Origin: JBLHGU01 sp047615875
Lineage (GTDB): Bacteria; Pseudomonadota; Gammaproteobacteria; Arenicellales; CAJQKF01
NCBI GenBank assembly: GCA_047615875.1
Contig: JBLHGU010000011.1
Coordinates: forward strand, 1 to 53,472
Reading direction: 5' to 3'
DNA length: 53,472 bases
Within the stretch, counting starts at the first letter, position 1, and each line of letters begins with the position of its first letter. Made by a program: the position numbers and the translations under genes. Below the pieces are notes generated by a model. The model did no database searches and was not told the origin of the DNA. It saw only the letters and a list, made by a program, of their open reading frames with translations. Below are positions 41,135-50,231 of the stretch, in pieces.

Positions 41135-43402
41135 TTATATCAATTGTATTACGTTAGAGAAATGATGGTTCTGAACGGCCTCGCTTAAAGATCCCGGTTT
41201 ATGAATAAAATAGCCCTGGGCAAAATCAAAGCCGAGTTCTTCAACCATATCCATTAATGTCTTATTTTCAACTCGTTGTGCAACGGTTTCCAGATTGAGG
41301 GTTTTGGCAAATTGCAGCATAGACTCAAGTACTTTCATGCTGCGTCTGGACTTTAGGGCGTCGTGTATATATTGCCCATCGAACTTAAGAATGTCGGCGT
41401 TAAGAGCACTGATAGTCCTAAATGATGCACCGCTGGATCCGAAACTATCCACAGCAATTTTTACACCGAAACCCTTGAGCTCTATGATGGCCAATGCCAT
41501 GCGCTGATAGTCGATAGTCTCAGCAGTTTCAGTTATCTCAAGACATATTTTGCTGGCGGCTTGGCCAGATTGCTCAGTAAGCTTGAGAATTTTGGACAGA
41601 GACTCAGAATTCGTCAGCGTATTTGCTGAAATATTTACCCCAATGGTATCGAGGTTGTTGGCTACACCCCAGTAGCGACGTACCCATTCCAGTGTTTTTC
41701 CCAACATATGCAGATCTAGCTTATGAATCAGGGCGAAACGTTCAGCAATACGAATAATACTAAGTGTTGAAATATCCTTACTATTATCATCGGACATACG
41801 TAGCAGTGCTTCATAACTGTTATTTCTCGACGCTGAAAGGCTGATAATTTTCTGACCAAATAGTCGAAATTCTTCCTGTCGAATACATCGTTTTATCTCG
41901 CTGACTATGGATGCTTCCTGATATTGACCCAGTCCTGGGTTAGTAGTTTTATCATATTCAACTATATCTTGATGAGCATCTTGCATTGCCGACAAACAAG
42001 CCGAATCAGCCTGGGCCATAATTACGCCCATATCAAGAGTTCTATCCTGGATTTCACATATGCCGATACTCAAAGGACTATCAAAGGTACTTTCAAATTG
42101 GTCGCTATGTATTCGGGTACGCTGAATGAGTTTCTGACAGTGTCGTCGGGCAGTCTCAATGCAGCAGTCGTGAAACAAAATCGCAAATTCGTCGCCGCCA
42201 ATTCTGGCACATAAATCCTGATCTCCCTTACTGTCTAGTACTTCGGATGCCACCTGTTTTAAGTATTCATCTCCGGTACTTTGACCATAGCCATCATTAA
42301 TCAGTTTAAGTCCATTAACATCGGCGATGCAGAGGATGCTTGGAGTAGATTCAATATTCTGGATGGCAAGACTAAGGGCATTTTCAAAGTGTAGACGGTT
42401 GTAGATCCCGGTTAACGGATCGTGAGTCGCTTCATATTCAAGCTTACCTGCCATACGATACTTATCAGTAATATCCTCACCCATAATTAACAGAGATGGG
42501 TCTTCTTCTCCCGGATAAGTAAAAACACGAACGGTGTAACGAACATGAATCTGTTTTCCACCAAGCTTAACTATCGTGCTTTCCCAGTGTGTAATGGCAT
42601 TATTTTCCGGTGGTGAATTAATCATATCCATTATCAATTGCCGCTCGGTCAGAGGATGTATGGCCCAAAACTGGGATCCCCTGAGATAGTCATATTCGTA
42701 ATCCAGTGCGCTAAGTGCAAATCCATTTATATCGGTTACGATGCCTTCCTGGTTCAGTGAAAACACCATGGAAGGATGATGATCAAACAAAAGCCGATAG
42801 CGTTCTCGGTCTTCACTTAACTCATATTGAGTAGTTTCCAATTGTTTGATGGTCCGCTCCAGTTTCTCCAGATTACGAGCAACACTGATTCGCGCACTTG
42901 CAACAGATGCAACAGCAGACAGCAATTTCATGTGGGAATAGGTGAAATAGTCATCATGAGGGTGACTAGATACGATGACTCCCTGGGAAACATCATCAAA
43001 AATGATGGGTATAACCAACATCGCTTGACCGGGTATCACATCGTGAAAAGGGTCACCAGGGGTCAACTTGTTGGTAATAAATTGAAAATGGCCACGTTTT
43101 GCCGCACTACCAATAGTGCCATCACCAACAATTACTGATTGGGGCAGGAAGTCATTATTCGCATCAGGATTTTCACAGTCATAAGCCCGACGGTGCAAAG
43201 TGCTATGGTCGTCTGACAATAAATAGATGGTGCAGTTGTGAAATTTAAAATCTTTGACTGTTGTTTGAACAATCAACAACAAAGTTTCTTCGAGGTTTGA
43301 TACCCGTAGGATCTGCATTGCCAGATCATGCACTAATCCCAGAGAATCGGATTCCTGGCTGGGCCCAACTTCTATGTCTGGATCAACATTATCAATGTCC
43401 AC
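41135..43402 (-). CDS. GAF-PAS-GGDEF-EAL cyclic-di-GMP protein with degenerate EAL
   Basis: Cytoplasmic multidomain signalling protein (755 residues) without membrane helices: GAF (about 20-175), PAS (about 200-320), GGDEF (about 330-490) and EAL (about 500-745). The cyclase motif G402-G-D-E-F406 is intact and no RxxD inhibitory site is seen five residues before it. E531-A-L533 is kept, but the D-D-F-G-T motif has become D652-S653-F-G-S and the A-E-G-V-E motif has Q709, so two metal/catalytic acids are lost. It is therefore more likely a diguanylate cyclase with a regulatory or binding EAL domain than a phosphodiesterase. Confidence 0.9.
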   Translation of the reverse strand: MDIDNVDPDIEVGPSQESDSLGLVHDLAMQILRVSNLEETLLLIVQTTVKDFKFHNCTIYLLSDDHSTLHRRAYDCENPDANNDFLPQSVIVGDGTIGSAAKRGHFQFITNKLTPGDPFHDVIPGQAMLVIPIIFDDVSQGVIVSSHPHDDYFTYSHMKLLSAVASVASARISVARNLEKLERTIKQLETTQYELSEDRERYRLLFDHHPSMVFSLNQEGIVTDINGFALSALDYEYDYLRGSQFWAIHPLTERQLIMDMINSPPENNAITHWESTIVKLGGKQIHVRYTVRVFTYPGEEDPSLLIMGEDITDKYRMAGKLEYEATHDPLTGIYNRLHFENALSLAIQNIESTPSILCIADVNGLKLINDGYGQSTGDEYLKQVASEVLDSKGDQDLCARIGGDEFAILFHDCCIETARRHCQKLIQRTRIHSDQFESTFDSPLSIGICEIQDRTLDMGVIMAQADSACLSAMQDAHQDIVEYDKTTNPGLGQYQEASIVSEIKRCIRQEEFRLFGQKIISLSASRNNSYEALLRMSDDNSKDISTLSIIRIAERFALIHKLDLHMLGKTLEWVRRYWGVANNLDTIGVNISANTLTNSESLSKILKLTEQSGQAASKICLEITETAETIDYQRMALAIIELKGFGVKIAVDSFGSSGASFRTISALNADILKFDGQYIHDALKSRRSMKVLESMLQFAKTLNLETVAQRVENKTLMDMVEELGFDFAQGYFIHKPGSLSEAVQNHHFSNVIQLI

Positions 43403-43844
43403 AATTATTTCCTGATAATAGCGAATTCCTTATATGCCTCATGCGATAACAATTCCTCGACACTTAAACAATCCCCTGAATTAAAAATATAATGTAGAAG
43501 TACTTCTATCCAAGCTAGTGGCTTCTACATTTGCATTTTCAATTTCCATATACCCCGGTCATACGACGCCAATTACATTTACCAAATTACACTATTGGAA
43601 ACCTTTATAATTGTTCAATACATTCCTTGTACTGTAAGAATGGATTAGTCTCGATCTTGCAAAACTTATTTGCGATCAGCTAATAGTGCTAAATTGTAGT
43701 ATGTTGGTGGCTAAAATGAAAGAAACTCGCCCATTGTGCCCTTACAAATAGTAATTTTGTATTGTTTGATAGACTAACAGAGCCCGTATTTTGGTATATG
43801 AGCCTGTGGTGGGTCTGGTAATTGTTCTTTGGACATAAGTATTC
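43403..43844. other. Intergenic region with palindromes between divergent genes
   Basis: 442 nt separate the divergent GGDEF/EAL and fusion-protein genes, so promoters for both should lie here. Visible structure: a perfect 14-bp palindrome TAGAAGTACTTCTA (43495-43508), whose left flank TGTAGAAG (43493-43500) also pairs with CTTCTACA (43522-43529). This could be an operator. A 65-codon minus-strand frame at 43689-43886 is not convincing. No terminator or RNA gene was seen. Confidence 0.5.
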
Positions 43845-46800
43845 ATGATCTCTAGTGAAAAAGTACAGCAAATCGCCCTGCAGCACTATGGCATCCAGTG
43901 CTCAATTGAAGCATTGGCGGGCGAACTTGACTTAAATTATCTGGTGACTGACTGTGAGGGACGTTATGTTCTGAAGATTCATCATAGTTTGGCCGACCCC
44001 AATGTTCTCGATTTTCAGAATCAGGCTATGCTTTGGTTGTCTAGCCATGCGCCACATCTTCCTTTTCCGCGTGTTTTACCAACCACGCAAGGTAATCGCG
44101 AGGTATTGATTCAATTAGATGGCGAGCAAAGACGGGTTAGATTATTGAGTTGGGTGCCTGGCAATCTGTGGTCAACAGAGCAACAGCGTACATCACAGCA
44201 GTTCTATGCTCTGGGTGAATTCCTTGCTGAAATGGATATTACTTTGAGAACTTTTAGCCACTTCGCGGCAGATCGGGATTTTTTATGGGATATGAAAAAA
44301 GCCAGTCAGCATCGAGAAATGGCTTCAACTATCGAGAATACAGAAATTCGAGGCCAGGTAAAAGTTATTCTGAATCGGTTTGAAGATTGCTTACTGCCGG
44401 CTCTAAACGAACTTCCCAGCCAGGTCATACACAATGATGCTAACGATAACAATATATTGCTTGACCAGGATGGGGCAATTTTTGGCCTTATAGATTTCGG
44501 CGACATGATTATCGGGCATCGTGTTACTGAAATTGCGGTGGCTGCAGCCTATTTAATGTGCAATCAAGCAGACCCTGTTGCGGCAATATTGCCACTAGTT
44601 TCGGGCTATCATTCCGTTGATCCCCTTACGCCCGTAGAAGCAGAGTTAATTTTTGATCTAGCCCTCACTCGCGTAGCTATCAGTATATGTATGGCGAATC
44701 GGCAATTTGCCAAAGACCCCGATAATCAATATTTATTGATTAGCCAGGCGCCTTTCCACGATTTACTGAGGAAGATTCGTTCAGAGAACAAGCAACTAAT
44801 ACGTTTTAGGTTACGGGATGCCTGTGGATATCATCCTTGTCCAAATGCATACAAGGTGGTTCGTTGGTTACACTCTCATCGTGGCCAGTTCGGAGCAGTA
44901 TGCAATTACGATCTAACCAACTCAAACAATCTGCGGTTGCTGGATCTCAGTATCGATGGCGAGCACGCAAATGATTTGCGACAATTAACCAGTGCTAAGA
45001 AGTTTACCAGGTTTATTTTCAACAAAATGAAATCTGTAAATGCCAGCGTTGGCGTGGGCCGTTACCTGGAGAAGCGCGGTATCTATCAGTCTGAAGTATT
45101 TGAGACTATGAACCCGGCCGAGCGTCGAGATCGACATCTTGGCATTGATCTTTTCATGAATGCAGAAGAGCCATTATATGCACCACTGTCCGGAACTGTT
45201 GAAGGTATTGCTAATAACAGTGATGCCTATGACTACGGACCTATCGTAATTTTACGCCATGAACCGCAGCCGGGTCTTATTTTCTGGACTAAATATGGAC
45301 ATTTGTCATTGCAAACTCTCGATCATTTGGTTGTGGGCCAAAGCATTGAAAGAGGTGAGATTATTGGCTGGATAGGTAATTATCCTCATAATGGCAACTG
45401 GCCTCCTCACACGCACATTCAGATTCTGACGACACTACTAGGTATGGGTACAGGTATTCATGGAGTAGGCAATGCCTCAAGTATTTCCACCTGGCAGAGT
45501 GTTTGTCCCAACCCTAATTTGATACTAAATATGCCCATCGATTGTCAGGCAGAAAGCTCTCGAGAGCCTGATGAGTTATTAGAAAAAAGAAAGCAAAGAA
45601 TGGGGCGAATGTTAAGCTTGTCTTATAAGCAACCATTAAAAATAGATAAAGGCAGTATGCAGTACCTGTATGATAATACAGGTACTAAATATCTTGATAT
45701 GGTTAACAACGTTTGTCATGTAGGACACTGTCACCCGCGAGTTGTAGCAGCGGGCCAAAAACAAATGGCAGAATTAAACACCAATACCCGCTATCTACAT
45801 GACAACATCGCTCACCTGTCTGAACGACTATGTGCATTGTTACCGGATCCTTTGTCAGTTTGTTTTTTTGTTAACTCTGGCAGCGAAGCAAATGATTTGG
45901 CGCTACGCCTGGCACGTTGCCACACTGGTCACAATGACATGCTTGTACTGGAGCAGTCCTATCATGGCAACCTCGGTAGCCTGATTGATGTAAGTCCATA
46001 CAAGTTCGATGGCAAAGGAGGTTCAGGTTGTCCGCAAAATACCTGGATGTGTAGCTTACCGGACATATACAGGGGTGAGTTTCGAGAAGATAATGACAAA
46101 GCTGCTGAAATGTATGCAGCTTCTGCAAAGCAACAGCTGTTGTTGTTACAGCAGAGTGGTAGAAGACTAGCAGGATTTATTGCTGAATCACTGGGCGGTG
46201 TGAGTGGCCAACAAGTATTTCCTGAGGGCTATCTAGCTGCAGTTTATGAGCAAGCTCGAGCAGCGGGTGGTGTTTGTATTGCCGATGAGGTACAGGTAGG
46301 GCTTGGTCGTATGGGGCGTTGCTACTGGGGGTTTGAGACTCAGAATGTAGTACCTGACATTGTTACTATTGGTAAACCCCTTGGTAATGGTCATCCGGTG
46401 GCTGCAGTGGTTACTACAGCGGCAATCGCCCGCTCATTTCACAATGGTATGGAGTACTTCAATACATTCGGCGGTAACCCGGTTTCTATGGCGATTGCAA
46501 CTGCAGTTCTAGATACCATAGGTATAGACCGGTTGGTAGAGAATGCATTCAATCGGGGAGAACAATTACAATCTGGTTTGAGAAATCTTTCCAATCAACA
46601 TCACCTAATTGGAAATGTTCGAGGGATCGGCTTATTTGTTGGTGCAGAATTGGTTAGAGATCAACAAACTCTGGAGCCTGCTACAAATGAGACCGGGTTA
46701 TTAATAGAGTATTGTAAACGTCATGGCATACTACTTTCCAGTGATGGTAAATATAGTAATACGCTTAAGATAAAGCCACCAATGTGTATTAGTGCCGATG

Positions 46801-46871
46801 ATATCGACTCATTTCTTAATGTCCTCAATGAAGGCTTTTTACATTTAGAACAGGAGCAACATTATGATTAA
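43845..46871 (+). CDS. Kinase / M23 peptidase-like / class III aminotransferase fusion
   Basis: Three-domain protein (1008 residues). About 1-320 is an aminoglycoside/hydroxylysine-kinase-like phosphotransferase with H196-N-D198-A-N-D-N-N and I-D-F-G-D near 219. About 395-560 is an M23 (LytM-like) metallopeptidase fold with H430-L-G-I-D and H-T-H near 522, so the zinc ligands are present. About 580-1008 is a class III PLP aminotransferase with lysine K844 in I-G-K-P-L-G-N-G-H. The aminotransferase resembles the mammalian phospholyases ETNPPL and PHYKPL, which remove phosphate and ammonia from O-phosphoethanolamine or phosphohydroxylysine made by such kinases. A phosphorylate-then-eliminate route on an amino alcohol is likely. 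No signal peptide, so the peptidase domain's role is unclear. Confidence 0.87.
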   Translation: MISSEKVQQIALQHYGIQCSIEALAGELDLNYLVTDCEGRYVLKIHHSLADPNVLDFQNQAMLWLSSHAPHLPFPRVLPTTQGNREVLIQLDGEQRRVRLLSWVPGNLWSTEQQRTSQQFYALGEFLAEMDITLRTFSHFAADRDFLWDMKKASQHREMASTIENTEIRGQVKVILNRFEDCLLPALNELPSQVIHNDANDNNILLDQDGAIFGLIDFGDMIIGHRVTEIAVAAAYLMCNQADPVAAILPLVSGYHSVDPLTPVEAELIFDLALTRVAISICMANRQFAKDPDNQYLLISQAPFHDLLRKIRSENKQLIRFRLRDACGYHPCPNAYKVVRWLHSHRGQFGAVCNYDLTNSNNLRLLDLSIDGEHANDLRQLTSAKKFTRFIFNKMKSVNASVGVGRYLEKRGIYQSEVFETMNPAERRDRHLGIDLFMNAEEPLYAPLSGTVEGIANNSDAYDYGPIVILRHEPQPGLIFWTKYGHLSLQTLDHLVVGQSIERGEIIGWIGNYPHNGNWPPHTHIQILTTLLGMGTGIHGVGNASSISTWQSVCPNPNLILNMPIDCQAESSREPDELLEKRKQRMGRMLSLSYKQPLKIDKGSMQYLYDNTGTKYLDMVNNVCHVGHCHPRVVAAGQKQMAELNTNTRYLHDNIAHLSERLCALLPDPLSVCFFVNSGSEANDLALRLARCHTGHNDMLVLEQSYHGNLGSLIDVSPYKFDGKGGSGCPQNTWMCSLPDIYRGEFREDNDKAAEMYAASAKQQLLLLQQSGRRLAGFIAESLGGVSGQQVFPEGYLAAVYEQARAAGGVCIADEVQVGLGRMGRCYWGFETQNVVPDIVTIGKPLGNGHPVAAVVTTAAIARSFHNGMEYFNTFGGNPVSMAIATAVLDTIGIDRLVENAFNRGEQLQSGLRNLSNQHHLIGNVRGIGLFVGAELVRDQQTLEPATNETGLLIEYCKRHGILLSSDGKYSNTLKIKPPMCISADDIDSFLNVLNEGFLHLEQEQHYD

Positions 46872-47508
46872 TTGCTGTCCTCACGCAAAGTCTGGAGCTA
46901 AAGTGTTTGACCGCCGAGCGAAACGTTATAGAAAGCGGTTTGAGAAAAAGGGTTTTGAAGGTTCACAGAGGCAATTGCAAAAACAAATAACTGACCAGGG
47001 AGTAATTGAAGCGACTGTACTGGAGATTGGCAGCGGGGTGGGGTTTTTTCATCAACAACTAATTAAATCAGGCGCGGCCAGCGCAACCGGTATTGACCTT
47101 TCAGACAAAATGGTTGAACAGGCAAGACAAAGCGCGGATAGCCTCGATCTGGCTGATCGTTGTACGTATATTGTAGGTGACTTTATGCAGAGTGCTGATC
47201 AACTGTCCGAAGCTGATATAACAATATTGGACAAGGTGTTTTGTTGTTATCCGGATGTAGTGGGATTAGCCCAAACCTCGGCCGCCCTGACACGAAAAGT
47301 TTTTGCTTTTACCCTGCCAAGAAATACTCTTTTTAATCGTATAGCAGAAAAAATAGGCACATTACTTATGCGCCTTCTTCGTTCAGACTTCAGGCCCTAT
47401 GTGCATTCACCCGATCTCATTGAAAATCTACTCGTTAAAGCCGGCTTTAAACGTGTAGCCGAGGGTACGACCGTTCTATGGCTGAGCCGAACTTATATTC
47501 GAATTTAG
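46864..47508 (+). CDS. Class I SAM-dependent methyltransferase
   Basis: Methyltransferase (214 residues) with SAM-binding motif I L-E-I-G-S-G-V-G-F-F, the acidic end of strand 2 T-G-I-D-L-S, and a motif IV region D-I-T-I-L-D-K-V-F-C. The N-terminal F-D-R-R-A-K-R-Y-R-K-R-F-E is a helical cap. It overlaps the fusion gene by 8 nt and so is translationally coupled. A product or substrate of the fusion protein is the likely acceptor, but nothing in the sequence defines it. Confidence 0.83.
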   Translation: MINCCPHAKSGAKVFDRRAKRYRKRFEKKGFEGSQRQLQKQITDQGVIEATVLEIGSGVGFFHQQLIKSGAASATGIDLSDKMVEQARQSADSLDLADRCTYIVGDFMQSADQLSEADITILDKVFCCYPDVVGLAQTSAALTRKVFAFTLPRNTLFNRIAEKIGTLLMRLLRSDFRPYVHSPDLIENLLVKAGFKRVAEGTTVLWLSRTYIRI

Positions 47509-47558
47509 TAAAACGTCGAGTTTCTCTTCGTTCTATACTTTTATTGAGTAGATAGAAA

Positions 47559-48245
47559 ATGGAACGTAAAGATAAAGCTATAATATTTGATTGTGACGGA
47601 GTGCTTGTTGATTCAGAAATAATTTATAGTGCTATCGAGCGAAAACATCTGCAGAAAATCGGATTAATTTACACGAATGTTGAATACCAGGAAAGATTTC
47701 TGGGCTTAACAAACGATGACTATATCTACGAGTTAAGCGCCGATTACCTAGAAAAATATAATAAAGTTTTCCCCACTGATTATGAGACTAGTATCGCGAA
47801 AGAAAGCTCGGTAGTTTTTGAATCTGAACTAAAGGAAATAGAAGGTGCTGCCTCATTCATAAACACTTTGAAAACCCCCTCTGCTGTTGCTTCATCTAGT
47901 AAATTGGATACTCTGCATAGAAAGCTTGAACTTACGGGATTAAAAACTTTGTTCGGCTCTCATATATACTCTGGTGAACAAGTCCTACGAGGAAAGCCTT
48001 CACCTGATTTGTTTTTATATTCGGCAAAACACCTTGATGTTGCTGCTAAGCAATGTGTAGTTATAGAAGATAGTATTAACGGCGTCCTAGCGGGGGTAAG
48101 TGCAGGTATGGATGTTTGGGGTTTTGTCGGGGGTGGACATACAAATCTAGATACTGCTTGCCGATTGTATAGTGCAGGTGCAACAAAAGTTTTTACTAGC
48201 TATTCTTCTATGGCTAGTTATTATTTCCGTTGCAATGCTTATTAG
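47559..48245 (+). CDS. HAD-superfamily hydrolase (beta-phosphoglucomutase-like)
   Basis: HAD subfamily IA protein (228 residues): motif I F-D-C-D-G-V-L-V-D-S-E, motif II A-S-S-S, motif III R-G-K-P-S-P-D, motif IV V-I-E-D-S-I-N-G, with a helical cap. More AT-rich in codon use than the genes before it. Lies 50 nt after the methyltransferase gene. It may remove phosphate from a phosphorylated metabolite of the kinase domain upstream, or be a separate late arrival. Confidence 0.82.
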   Translation: MERKDKAIIFDCDGVLVDSEIIYSAIERKHLQKIGLIYTNVEYQERFLGLTNDDYIYELSADYLEKYNKVFPTDYETSIAKESSVVFESELKEIEGAASFINTLKTPSAVASSSKLDTLHRKLELTGLKTLFGSHIYSGEQVLRGKPSPDLFLYSAKHLDVAAKQCVVIEDSINGVLAGVSAGMDVWGFVGGGHTNLDTACRLYSAGATKVFTSYSSMASYYFRCNAY

Positions 48246-48290
48246 TTGAATGCCTCAAAAGAGCAATAGCCCGCTAAGTCGCTGGAGTTG

Positions 48291-48315
48291 AAATAATAGA
48301 CTGTCTCAGTAATAC
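48291..48315. repeat. Left copy of a 25-nt near-repeat
   Basis: Matches 50169-50193 at 22 of 25 positions in direct orientation (core ACTGT-TCAGTAATA). Together the copies bracket about 1.85 kb holding the broken cyclase and the GFA gene. May be a remnant of an insertion or a dispersed repeat. Confidence 0.5.
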
Positions 48316-48509
48316 TAAAACTGATTATTCAGTCGGTTTCCAATTCGGAAACGTTTATGAGTAAACACCGGTTGGGTGAATATGTTAACCCAGCATAATA
48401 TCGCCGTATAAAACAGTTATGTCACTGAGAAAGTTCGCGAAACTAATCAAGAGGTTAGCTTTTATGCAAGCCGATAAATTATATTTGGAACCCTGAGAAT
48501 TCTATTTAA

Positions 48510-49355
48510 ATGCCTGTTAGCCCTGTCGAATTGGATGAAGAGAATGAGTTTCGCCAATGGCTCAGAAAATATGACCCCGCTGACCAGGCTCCAGATGAGT
48601 TGTTGTGCCGATTCAATACCGGTATTAACTTATTAGGCATCGATGTTTATCGCTCCAGTATGTGGTTCCCCACATCTCACCCGGAACTATGGGGAACACA
48701 AGTTGTGTGGACCTTCATGGACGGGGCGGAGATATTCCGACATGATAATGATATTAGAGCAACGTCGACATTTTTAAATTCACCAGGAGAAGCCGTTTAC
48801 ACCCAAAGGAAAGTGTTACGCTGGCGACTTGATACCGAGGAAAGATTGCCATTTCCATTGTTGGAAGAGATAAAGAAGGAGGGCGGGACGGACTATCTGA
48901 TAGTTCCATTTCCTACACATCACGCCGATGATATGCCGTGGATATCGTTTGTTACTAAACGTGCTGAGGGTTTTTCAAAACTTGAAATTAACACTCTGAA
49001 AGAGTTTTGTGAACCGTTAAGCTGGAAGGCGCGAGTGACAACGGCTGAAATGGCGAGTAAATCTTTACTTGCTGTGTATTTAGGCGAAAACGCTGCCCAA
49101 CGTGTTATTGATGGCGCGTTTAAAAGAGGTACCGGCGAGCAGATAAACGCTATCATATGGTTTTGTGACTTACGCGGGTTTACCAGCTTGGGTAATATTT
49201 ATTCATCTGAAGAATTGGTTGAAATCCTGGATCAGTACTTTGAGTGTATTGCTGCGCCAATAGAAGATGCAGGTGGTGAAATATTAAAGTTTATCTGAGA
49301 CGCCATTCTTGCAACTTTTCCGTTAACTACTATGGTGCAGAAAATAGGAACTTAA
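48510..49355 (+). pseudogene. Class III adenylate/guanylate cyclase, truncated
   Basis: N-terminal sensor-like region (about 1-200) followed by the start of a class III cyclase domain: I-I-W-F-C-D-L-R-G-F-T-S-L carries the first metal-binding aspartate, and E-D-A-G-G-E-I-L-K-F-I follows. The next codon is TGA (49296-49298) where the family has glycine; reading on in frame gives D-A-I-L-A-T-F-P, the expected continuation of K-F-I-G-D-A-x-L-A-x-F-P. A single GGA to TGA change explains it. The frame ends at TAA 49353 with the rest of the domain, including the second half of the active site, missing. Both changes argue for a dead gene. Confidence 0.85.
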
Positions 49356-49582
49356 TGAATTTAGTTAGCAAGAGTCAGCAAAACATACCAAATGCCTGCT
49401 CCGGGAACTTTGAGTCATATTAGAATTTTAGGCCGTCCCCGGCGTACTTAAAACTGTCATTGGTAAATACGACAATGAAGGGTTCGTTTACTACGAGGCA
49501 ATATTCGGGAATCGGTCATGGACCCTCGGTGTGCCCAAATATCACAGCGCTTAACGTCCTCAATCCGTACTCGTTTGTGCCC
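49356..49582. other. Decayed stretch with an unassigned ORF fragment
   Basis: No intact gene. A fragment open from 49432 to TAA 49552-49554 reads V-P-G-V-L-K-T-V-I-G-K-Y-D-N-E-G, later F-G-N-R-S-W-T-L-G-V. It looks protein-coding but has no start and no family I recognise. It may be the end of whatever gene once followed the cyclase. Confidence 0.35.
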
Positions 49583-50047
49583 TCAGGAAGAAGGCAAACC
49601 CTCTCTCACTGGACCATGACGCAGTAGTGGGCTGTCGTCGGCAAAGCCCGAGAATCGTGGCAGGTTGTCAGCGATGTCGAACCAGGGCATACGCTCAGGT
49701 TCGAAGGCATGTGCAGTAGGTACCAGAACATCAGGCTTGTCGAAGGTGTTGATGTGAATTTCGAAGATTGGTCCCAAGTCGCCACCGTCGCCCTCCCAGG
49801 TGAGCGGCGTCCCGCACTTACCACAAAACGCGCGGCCAACGCCCGGCGATGACTCGTAGATCTTACGCTCATCACCGCCGAATCTAACCTGGTCAACCTT
49901 GAATCCAACCAGGGTTGCCACCACCGCGCCGTTGTGTCTGCGGCAGCTGTTGCAATGACAGTGAGTCACCGCAAAGGACTCGCCCGTGGTCTCATAGCGC
50001 ACCGCCCCGCACATGCAGCTACCGTTCATCTTTGTATCGTCACTCAT
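49583..50047 (-). CDS. GFA/CENP-V-domain zinc protein
   Basis: Glutathione-dependent formaldehyde-activating-like protein (154 residues). All seven zinc-binding cysteines are visible: C11-x-C13, C30-x-C32-x-x-C35 and C75-x-x-C78. In Gfa, the archetype, the domain was linked to glutathione-formaldehyde adducts, but most members have unknown roles. ATG 50047 is chosen because GGAG lies about 6 nt upstream and would sit inside the frame of the earlier ATG at 50059. It is the only intact gene in the decayed region. Confidence 0.87.
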   Translation of the reverse strand: MSDDTKMNGSCMCGAVRYETTGESFAVTHCHCNSCRRHNGAVVATLVGFKVDQVRFGGDERKIYESSPGVGRAFCGKCGTPLTWEGDGGDLGPIFEIHINTFDKPDVLVPTAHAFEPERMPWFDIADNLPRFSGFADDSPLLRHGPVREGLPSS

Positions 50048-50168
50048 TTCAATCTCCATAGGATTTATTCGGTGTCATCGAGGCATGTTACTACATAACT
50101 GGGGTACCAGGAATTTCTCCCGCATCCCTGATGGCCTTTGTGGGTAGCAGCAAAAGTGGCTAGATTTT

Positions 50169-50193
50169 AAATAATCGACTGTTTCAGTAATAT
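50169..50193. repeat. Right copy of a 25-nt near-repeat
   Basis: Direct near-repeat of 48291-48315 (22 of 25 identical). It directly abuts the small hairpin at 50189-50209. Confidence 0.5.
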
Positions 50194-50209
50194 GCCTTTT
50201 AGGCATATT
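50189..50209. terminator. Short hairpin with T-tract
   Basis: AATATGCC (50189-50196) and GGCATATT (50202-50209) form an 8-bp stem with loop TTTTA, followed by TTTCG. It could terminate transcription of the oxidoreductase remnant or act in the other direction. Confidence 0.5.
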
Positions 50210-50231
50210 TTTCGAATGAACTGACATTTGG

